A program made the translations under genes and the position numbers. 5,969 nt of DNA from Candidatus Peribacter sp. UBA2144 (GTDB lineage: Bacteria > Patescibacteriota > Gracilibacteria > Peribacterales > Peribacteraceae). The notes beneath the pieces are model-generated. The model worked only from the letters and a program-made list of their open reading frames with translations, was not told where the DNA came from and did no database searches. This document shows, piece by piece, positions 1-4,026 of this stretch. The stretch spans positions 5,470 to 11,438 of the forward strand of contig DCXE01000061.1 of assembly GCA_002328295.1 (NCBI GenBank), written 5' to 3'. How positions within the stretch are numbered: position 1 is the first letter of the stretch; every line of letters begins with the position of its first letter.

Positions 1-1
1 C

Positions 2-190
2 GTCTTTTCCGGTATCGTTTGGTACGATGCCATTGCCGTGAGAGGTACCGTTAGCAAGCATGCCAAGGCACTTAACCTTGTTCAGCAGATACACAAATTC
101 TCGGAAGAAGTGGGGCATACATTGAGAGAAGTAGTTGTTGGAGTGGCTTTCGGTGGTACTGTAACACTTGTGGGCATAGCGCTATCTTGA
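2..190 (+). CDS. Divergent PAP2 family (DUF212) membrane protein, C-terminal fragment
   Basis: The frame is open from the window edge to a TGA stop at 188-190 and gives the last 62 residues; the start lies outside the window. Fragment residues 7-15 read WYDAIAVRG, matching the family signature YDAxGVRR. Residues 38-44 read GHTLREV, matching the conserved GHTPxEV block. A hydrophobic glycine-rich segment (about 45-62) follows and forms the C-terminus, as in the family, whose members are about 140-150 residues long. These are small integral membrane proteins related by sequence to PAP2 phosphatases and vanadium haloperoxidases; a physiological substrate is not established. Deviations from the signature are visible: Gly to Ala and Arg to Gly in the YDAxGVRR motif and Pro to Leu in GHTPxEV. 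They could mean divergence or loss of activity. Family assignment is from motif recognition only. Confidence 0.72.
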   Translation, partial: VFSGIVWYDAIAVRGTVSKHAKALNLVQQIHKFSEEVGHTLREVVVGVAFGGTVTLVGIALS

Positions 191-309
191 GAGGAAATAG
201 AGGTTTAAGAAGAAACAGAAGAAACAGAAGAGTCGTCATAATTTGTGTTAGCATAATCGTTCGCTTGCATATCCTCTGTTTCCTCTGTTTCTTTTGTTTC
301 CTCTGTTTC
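191..309. repeat. Two opposed 9-nt-period arrays forming an imperfect inverted repeat
   Basis: This spacer lies between the DUF212 gene and proS. The left side repeats GAAGAAACA-like 9-mers (209-230). The right side repeats CCTCTGTTT-like 9-mers (273-281, 282-290, a variant at 291-299, 300-308). Bases 212-231 can pair with 272-291 around a 40-nt loop: 18 Watson-Crick pairs interrupted by A220/C283 and A229/C274. In a minus-strand transcript these two positions become G-U wobbles, so the fold is complete only on that strand. There is no T-run directly after the right arm in the + direction, so this is not a standard terminator. The 9-nt period keeps codon phase, which creates spurious ORFs on both strands. 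Confidence 0.6.
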
Positions 310-343
310 ATTTGCAGTGCTTCCTCTGAATCCTTAATTTTGA

Positions 344-349
344 TACAGT
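344..349 (+). promoter_or_regulatory. Possible -10 box for proS (TACAGT)
   Basis: TACAGT ends six bases before the proS ATG, so a transcript from it would be nearly leaderless. A hexamer 17 bp upstream (TTCCTC, 321-326) matches the -35 consensus poorly. No Shine-Dalgarno sequence is present before the ATG, which fits a very short leader but does not prove one. Confidence 0.22.
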
Positions 350-355
350 TATCTC

Positions 356-2089
356 ATGTATCTCTCTCAGCTATTCACCAAGACCTCCAAAGAGTCTCAG
401 GCTGATGCGACTGCTATTAATGTAGATCTATTGACCCGTGCAGGATTCATTTACAAAACTATGGCCGGTGTTTATTCATTCTTGCCATTGGGATGGAAGG
501 TTTTGGATAAAATTGAAGATATACTCAGAGAGGAAATGGACAAAATAGGGTCAGAGCTGTTTATGTCTGCATTTTCTTCCACAGAGAATTGGGAAACAAC
601 CAAGAGACTCAATTCAATGAGTTCTCTTTTTGAAGCCAGGCCGGCCAATGAGGCTTCAAAAAGGATTAATGATTGCAGATATGTCCTAAATTCGACTCAT
701 GAAGAATTAATTACTCCCATTTTTCAAAGATTCGTTTCCAGTTATCAGGATTTGCCCTGTGCTGCGTATCAAATTCAGACCAAATTCAGAAACGAGGCTC
801 GTCCAAAGTCCGGACTGCTCAGAGGGAGGGAATTCAGAATGAAAGATCTTTATAGTTTTCATACAACGGAGAAAGATATGATTGATTATCTGCACAAAAA
901 AGCCAAACCAGCATATGAAGCATTCTTCAATCGCGTTGGAATTGGGGATATTACGGAAAATGCCTTGGCTTCAGGAGGAGACTTTAGCAAGGAACCGTCA
1001 GTCGAATTCCAAACCAGATGCGAAACAGGCGAAGATCATGTATTTCATGATCCAAAATCAAAAGTAAATTATAACCGCGAGATCTGTCCTTGTTTGGCGT
1101 CACCATGGGGAGATCCGAAAGAGGAGGAAAGGGAAAGGGAGGACAAAGTTGGGAAGGGGATTATCGGAGTGGAAGAACTTGCTGAGTTTTTGAAAATCGA
1201 AGTGGAGAGGACTACCAAAACTCTTCTTTTTGAAACTGACGATGGAAAGATAATCGCTGCAGCTGTTCGTGGCGGTTACGATATGAACGAGGAGAAGCTT
1301 TGTGAAATTGTAGGATGCAAATCTCTTACTCTTGCATCTGCTAAAAAGGTAAAAGAAGTTACCGGAGCTGAAGTTGGCTATGCAGGTCCAATAGGTTTGC
1401 CCAAAGAGGTTAAGGTCTATTGGGATGATTCCACAAAGGACAGAAAGAACTTTGAATGCGGTGCAAATAAAACCAATGAGCACAGCATCAACGTAAACTT
1501 TGGAAGAGATGTAGAAGCACCTAAAGAGTTCTTCGATATCAAGATTGCAAGAGAAGGGGACTTGGTTCCAGAGACTGGAAAGCCGTATGAAGTATTTCGT
1601 GCCTGCGAAGTTGGTAACTTGTTTACTCTTTACACCAAGTTCAGCGATAGTTTCGGCTTTAATTACATGGATAAGGATGGCAAAGACAAGCCGGTATATA
1701 TGGGATGTTATGGCCTTGGCACTTCACGGGTTATGGGTGTGCTTGCGGAGATATTCCATGATGAGCATGGTATTAAGTGGCCTAGCAGTGTTGCGCCGGC
1801 AGATGTTCACATAGTCCCGATCGCAAAGAAGGAGGGAGATGAATCATATAAGGAGGCGATTAAGCTTTATAAATCTCTGAAGTCATCTGGCAAGGAATGC
1901 ATATTCGATGATCGACTTGGGCTTTCGGTTGGAGCGCGTCTTGCAGATGCTGATTTGATTGGAGTTCCCAAGAGAATCGTAGTTTCAGAAAAAACTTTGA
2001 AGGATGGTCAGATTGAGGTTAAAGATCGGACGACGGGAGATGTAGAGATGGTTAAGATTGGAGAAGCGAAAAAGGTGTTAAATAAATGA
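356..2089 (+). CDS. proS: Prolyl-tRNA synthetase, bacterial type with editing domain
   Basis: A cytoplasmic class II synthetase that charges tRNA-Pro with proline using ATP. It has 577 residues, the usual size for the bacterial (ProS type 1) form of about 570. The start is set by the family N-terminus, MYLSQLFTKT, which aligns with the typical MRxSQLFxxT. Motif 1 region: residues 40-65 (YSFLPLGWKVL onward). The proline/ATP loop has STHEE at 113-117. Motif 2: FRNEARP at 144-150 and RGREF at 156-160. The YbaK-like editing domain spans about 265-385 and keeps residues equivalent to E. coli Lys279, Asp350 and His369 (here K314 in NEEK, D357, H376), so correction of mischarged Ala-tRNA-Pro should be retained. 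Motif 3: GCYGLGTSR at 450-458. The C-terminal anticodon-binding domain (about 480-577) has FDDR at 517-520. Oddities: LNSTHEE where E. coli has LGPTHEE, RGG where it has RGD (305-307), and a charged linker at 250-265 after a CPC. No Shine-Dalgarno sequence precedes it. Confidence 0.97.
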   Translation: MYLSQLFTKTSKESQADATAINVDLLTRAGFIYKTMAGVYSFLPLGWKVLDKIEDILREEMDKIGSELFMSAFSSTENWETTKRLNSMSSLFEARPANEASKRINDCRYVLNSTHEELITPIFQRFVSSYQDLPCAAYQIQTKFRNEARPKSGLLRGREFRMKDLYSFHTTEKDMIDYLHKKAKPAYEAFFNRVGIGDITENALASGGDFSKEPSVEFQTRCETGEDHVFHDPKSKVNYNREICPCLASPWGDPKEEEREREDKVGKGIIGVEELAEFLKIEVERTTKTLLFETDDGKIIAAAVRGGYDMNEEKLCEIVGCKSLTLASAKKVKEVTGAEVGYAGPIGLPKEVKVYWDDSTKDRKNFECGANKTNEHSINVNFGRDVEAPKEFFDIKIAREGDLVPETGKPYEVFRACEVGNLFTLYTKFSDSFGFNYMDKDGKDKPVYMGCYGLGTSRVMGVLAEIFHDEHGIKWPSSVAPADVHIVPIAKKEGDESYKEAIKLYKSLKSSGKECIFDDRLGLSVGARLADADLIGVPKRIVVSEKTLKDGQIEVKDRTTGDVEMVKIGEAKKVLNK

Positions 2090-2117
2090 AAAGTTTAGTT
2101 TGCATTCCGCTTCGGGG

Positions 2118-2214
2118 TGGCCTGCCAGCCGAAGTCGTAGCGACTTCATTCTTTGGTATGGCCCTCCTGCGCACTTCGTGCTTCGGCGGACAGCCTACGC
2201 TACGCGTAGGCTGG
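2118..2214. repeat. Palindromic intergenic element, copy A
   Basis: A 97-bp element opening with TGGCCTGCCAGCCG and closing with GGCTGG. It holds a perfect terminal hairpin at 2191-2213 (10-bp stem CAGCCTACGC/GCGTAGGCTG, loop TAC). A second perfect hairpin lies at 2131-2147 (7-bp stem GAAGTCG/CGACTTC, loop TAG), and a small one at 2171-2181 (GCAC/GTGC). The opening CCAGCC (2125-2130) can also pair with the closing GGCTGG (2209-2214), so the whole unit can fold back. Its ends match copy B at 2345-2440 closely and the middle is diverged. It starts 28 bp after the proS stop; no T-run follows, so it is not a canonical terminator. It resembles REP/MITE-like dispersed palindromes; its spread in the genome cannot be seen here. 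Confidence 0.8.
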
Positions 2215-2315
2215 AACGTCTTGCGGGTCTAGTTGATGCGGGAAAGTCGTCTGAATAAATAGTTTTTACGGAAGGATCTATTGACTTCGGTTTTCTGTGT
2301 GACACATTAATACCA

Positions 2316-2344
2316 CCCCGCCACCCAAAACCTATACCCACCCC
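2316..2344 (-). other. C-rich tract; possible minus-strand G-quadruplex
   Basis: Four C-runs (CCCC 2316-2319, CCC 2324-2326, CCC 2337-2339, CCCC 2341-2344) give four G-runs on the minus strand with loops of 1, 10 and 4 nt. The 10-nt loop makes a stable quadruplex uncertain. The tract abuts copy B, whose other side is G-rich (2438-2448), so the two could instead extend that element's stem. Nothing else stands out between the two palindromic elements (2215-2344) except a TTGACT at 2281-2286, with only a poor -10 match downstream. Confidence 0.3.
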
Positions 2345-2440
2345 TGGCCTGCCAGCCGTAGCCATAGCGTCGCTGTGCTAGAGACGCCATCCTACGCGCT
2401 TCGCGGCTTCGGATGGCAGCCTTCGCTATGCGAAGGCTGG
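2345..2440. repeat. Palindromic intergenic element, copy B
   Basis: A 96-bp relative of copy A with the same opening 14-mer TGGCCTGCCAGCCG and the same closing design. The terminal hairpin at 2417-2439 has a 10-bp perfect stem CAGCCTTCGC/GCGAAGGCTG with loop TAT. Compared with copy A, the pair at stem position 7 is T-A here instead of A-T: both arms changed, so pairing is kept. Internal pairings are GCCATCC (2386-2392) with GGATGGC (2411-2417), enclosing CGCG/CGCG (2395-2405), and GCGTC (2367-2371) with GACGC (2383-2387). The middle is unlike copy A. The element sits 78 bp upstream of the next gene and 50 bp upstream of its TATAAT box. Confidence 0.8.
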
Positions 2441-2489
2441 GGGGAGGGTGCGTCAATAGCTATTGCTCGCATATAACAATCCATTTATT

Positions 2490-2495
2490 TATAAT
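2490..2495 (+). promoter_or_regulatory. -10 box TATAAT for the Lys-rich protein gene
   Basis: An exact TATAAT ends 23 bases before the ATG at 2519, predicting a leader of about 17 nt. No good -35 hexamer is found at 16-18 bp spacing; TTGCTC at 2463-2468 is 21 bp away. The leader is pyrimidine-rich and has no Shine-Dalgarno sequence. Confidence 0.5.
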
Positions 2496-2518
2496 GTCTC
2501 CACTTTCCCAACCGATAT

Positions 2519-2920
2519 ATGAAAAAACTCTCACTTCTCGTAGGCACACTCGGAGGAGCAATGGCAGGATACCTTCTACACAACAAGAAGCTCCGTGATC
2601 AGTTAGCTGACGCTAAGGATGCCGAAGAGGCTGCTAAGCTTCTTGGGAAGCACCTTCAGAAAGATGGAAAGAAAATCGCAAAACAGGTTCAGGATTTTGT
2701 GGCAAGTGATGACGTACAGAAAAATGTTGGCAAGGCGAAGCGCTTTGCAAAGAAAAAAGTGTCAGAAGCCAAGACGGAGATGGATGCATTGGTTTGCAAG
2801 GGATCATGCAAGGCAAAGAAAGCGGCAAAGAAGGGTGCCGCAAAAGCCAAAAAATCTGTGAAGAAGGGCGCGGCCAAGGCAAAACGGAGCGTTAAAAAGG
2901 CTGTACGCAAGAAGAAATAG
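2519..2920 (+). CDS. Small membrane-anchored protein with histone-H1-like Lys/Ala tail (YtxH-like)
   Basis: 133 residues. Residues 4-20 form a Gly-rich hydrophobic segment of the kind that opens YtxH-type proteins and could be a single membrane anchor. Residues 21-92 are charged and look helical (KLRDQLADAKDAEEAAKLL), ending near a CKGSC motif (93-97). Residues 94-133 form a disordered-looking basic tail: 20 of 40 are Lys or Arg, none acidic. It contains two copies of an 11-residue unit (104-114 KKGAAKAKKSV, 115-125 KKGAAKAKRSV) and ends in RKKK. Tails of this composition, as in histone H1 and bacterial H1-like proteins, bind nucleic acid or other polyanions without sequence specificity. Inference: the protein may tether DNA, RNA or teichoic-acid-like polymers at the membrane, but the function is not established. 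The ATG follows a TATAAT box by 23 bases. The reading frame is favoured over overlapping frames by its coherent domain structure. Confidence 0.82.
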   Translation: MKKLSLLVGTLGGAMAGYLLHNKKLRDQLADAKDAEEAAKLLGKHLQKDGKKIAKQVQDFVASDDVQKNVGKAKRFAKKKVSEAKTEMDALVCKGSCKAKKAAKKGAAKAKKSVKKGAAKAKRSVKKAVRKKK

Positions 2921-3165
2921 TATTGATTCGAGCCCACTGTTGTTGTGAAAGATTCGTTTGTAAAAAGGTGCATTGCCTCGTTTATGGCTTGTGCTTGATC
3001 AAAGTCTAACCTTGTATACAATCTGTACTCATACCACTTCGCGTTTTTAATATAATCGTTGTGATTATTAAGATTAATGTTCTTTCTTTTTGGCTTGAGT
3101 AAAACGCTTCGTGGCACGAGAGGAGATAATCGTTGATACTTAATAAGTATCGTTTTCTTTACGTG
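2921..3165 (-). other. Minus-strand open frame with protein-like composition; possible gene remnant
   Basis: This accounts for most of the 328-bp gap between the two small basic-protein genes. Reading leftward, the frame opens after a TGA at 3166-3168 and has a GTG at 3115-3117. It runs about 80 codons without a stop before passing into the antisense of the Lys-rich gene. The product contains a balanced stretch (KNAKWYEYRLYTRLDFDQ, then AQAINEAMHLF) that looks more like real protein than random translation. I recognise no family. The continued openness beyond 2920 is explained by Lys codons opposite Phe/Leu codons, so any true gene would be truncated or end by overlap. It could be a decayed gene, a small convergent gene or chance; no Shine-Dalgarno sequence or clear promoter supports it. 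Confidence 0.25.
3135..3160 (+). terminator. Weak hairpin plus T-run, possible terminator
   Basis: GATACTT (3135-3141) pairs perfectly with AAGTATC (3145-3151) around AAT, and is followed by GTTTTCTTT. The stem is AT-rich and only 7 bp, and it lies 215 nt beyond the Lys-rich gene's stop. It could therefore be a weak terminator or a palindromic protein-binding site. Confidence 0.3.
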
Positions 3166-3248
3166 TCAATACCAGAAAATACATTTGCATTGCTTTCATT
3201 TTTACGCCACCATAGGCTACCTCTGTATTTTGTAACCTCTTTTCACTC

Positions 3249-3767
3249 ATGAAAAAGTCAGTCGTTTCAGCCGTTTCCCTTGCCCTTACTTTCGGGTTTA
3301 TTGCTCCGGCATTTGCCTACATGCCTTCCAGCGGATTTATTAGGCCTTCACACAGAATGGAAGTCGAATCCATAAAAAATATGAGGGATGTAAGAAGACC
3401 ATCTCGACGATTCATTCGAGATAACCGCGATCGTCCCATTCTACTGGAGCGCACTGTTCGCAATCGCGGAACCAGCGTTACCACTTCTACACAGAAAACT
3501 TATCTTGAAAGAACGAGAAGGTTGTATAGGGGACGAAGAAATAGAAATCGCGTACCTAAGCTAGGTTCAGATCGTTACCGCACCCTTAGGCCAAATACCA
3601 GGTATTTCCGAAGGCAAGAAGAGCAATCATCTTTGCCTCCTTCATTGATTCAAACTGGCGCAGCTTATGATCGCCCAACCAGAAGGGATATTCGTGGAGG
3701 AAATGGTGATTTCTACAGAGTAAATGGACGTGATAGGAATATTTTGGAAGAAATGAAGAATAATTAA
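3249..3767 (+). CDS. Secreted Arg-rich small protein, function unknown
   Basis: 172 residues. It has a clear Sec signal peptide: MKK, a hydrophobic core (about 5-18) and PAFA ending at residue 23, giving predicted cleavage between A23 and Y24. No lipobox is present, so the product should be released or held outside the membrane. The mature 149-residue part contains 34 Arg but only 4 Lys, with 16 acidic residues, for a net charge near +22. Arg pairs and RxR steps recur throughout (RRPSRRF, RTRRLYRGRRNRNR, YFRRQ, TRRDIRGG). There are no cysteines after the signal and no repeat unit or catalytic motif that I can recognise. The charge suggests binding to a polyanion such as envelope polymer, extracellular DNA or host surface; this is inference. 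The start is fixed by the signal peptide. A pyrimidine-rich leader without Shine-Dalgarno precedes it, and a strong terminator lies 20 bp past its stop. The preference for Arg contrasts with the Lys-rich neighbour. Confidence 0.85.
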   Translation: MKKSVVSAVSLALTFGFIAPAFAYMPSSGFIRPSHRMEVESIKNMRDVRRPSRRFIRDNRDRPILLERTVRNRGTSVTTSTQKTYLERTRRLYRGRRNRNRVPKLGSDRYRTLRPNTRYFRRQEEQSSLPPSLIQTGAAYDRPTRRDIRGGNGDFYRVNGRDRNILEEMKNN

Positions 3768-3787
3768 AAATAGTAATAAAAGAATAG

Positions 3788-3815
3788 AAGGACTGCCAGG
3801 AATGGTGGTCCTTTT
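3788..3815 (+). terminator. Intrinsic terminator of the Arg-rich protein gene
   Basis: A stem of AGGACTGCCA (3789-3798) with TGGTGGTCCT (3803-3812) closes a GGAA tetraloop of the GNRA type, and TTT follows directly. Two of the ten pairs are U-G and G-U wobbles that exist only in the + strand RNA; the minus-strand RNA would have A/C mismatches there. This identifies it as a + direction terminator, 20 bp after the stop codon at 3765-3767. Confidence 0.85.
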
Positions 3816-3821
3816 GAAATT

Positions 3822-3938
3822 ATTGTTAAATTGCTAAATTGTTCGCAGAGCAAGATATAAACTCTGATACTAATAATAGATGCATCTAGCATGCGTAACG
3901 CTCTGTCGAACAATTTGGCAGTTTAGCAATGGAACATT
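3822..3938. repeat. Inverted array of 8-nt units forming a long hairpin upstream of hppA
   Basis: The left arm has three 8-nt units: ATTGTTAA, ATTGCTAA, ATTGTTCG (3822-3845), followed by CAGAGC (3846-3851). The right arm, read on the minus strand, has AATGTTCC, ATTGCTAA, ACTGCCAA, ATTGTTCG (3938-3907), then A and CAGAGC (3905-3900). The arms pair as CAGAGC, ATTGTTCG and ATTGCTAA, with one extra 8-nt unit (3915-3922) and one base (3906) bulged on the right. The 48-nt loop contains CTCTG (3862-3866), which can pair with CAGAG (3846-3850) instead, giving a competing small hairpin. It lies between the terminator and the hppA promoter-like boxes. A T-run does not follow. The rest of the 3768-4026 gap shows only those boxes. 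Confidence 0.65.
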
Positions 3939-3985
3939 TGGAATCACAAATAAAATCCGCAAATCTTCATTTTTTCATTGCTGTT

Positions 3986-3998
3986 TATAGTTTACAAT
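3986..3998 (+). promoter_or_regulatory. Candidate -10 boxes for hppA (TATAGT and TACAAT)
   Basis: TATAGT (3986-3991) and TACAAT (3993-3998) each match the -10 consensus at five of six positions and lie 28-40 bases before the ATG. -35 matches are weak: TTTTCA at 3972-3977 is 15 bp from TACAAT. The leader is pyrimidine-rich (CTCCTTTTTTAATT) with no Shine-Dalgarno sequence. Confidence 0.4.
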
Positions 3999-4026
3999 GC
4001 CACGGATTTAATTCTCCTTTTTAATT

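Noticed and set aside
72..311. Minus-strand ORF with a KQRKQKKQRKQR-like N-terminus.
   Set aside because: It is the other strand of the same 9-nt repeats and then runs antisense through the DUF212 coding end.
187..405. Plus-strand ORF starting with TTG: basic N-terminus followed by a Cys/Phe-rich hydrophobic stretch, overlapping the start of proS.
   Set aside because: Its composition comes directly from the 9-nt-period repeats (TGT/TTC and AGA/AAC codons), it overlaps proS by 50 bp, and it has no ribosome binding site or family resemblance.
2086..2232. A 48-codon ORF overlapping the proS stop (ATGA) and reading through palindromic copy A.
   Set aside because: The equivalent frame in copy B hits a stop soon after the shared 14-mer, so the frame is not conserved between copies and is probably incidental to the repeat.
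2191..2440. The GC-rich hairpins of copies A and B as intrinsic terminators for proS.
   Set aside because: Neither closing hairpin is followed by a T-run; GAACGTC and GGGGAGG follow instead.
2925..2945. TTCGAGCC, resembling a tRNA T-loop.
   Set aside because: The flanking bases do not form a T-stem and no D-arm, anticodon arm or acceptor stem can be built around it.
191..3938. CRISPR array or direct-repeat/spacer structure.
   Set aside because: The repeats here are 8- and 9-nt tandem units or two diverged palindromes; there are no evenly spaced identical repeats with unique spacers and no cas genes.
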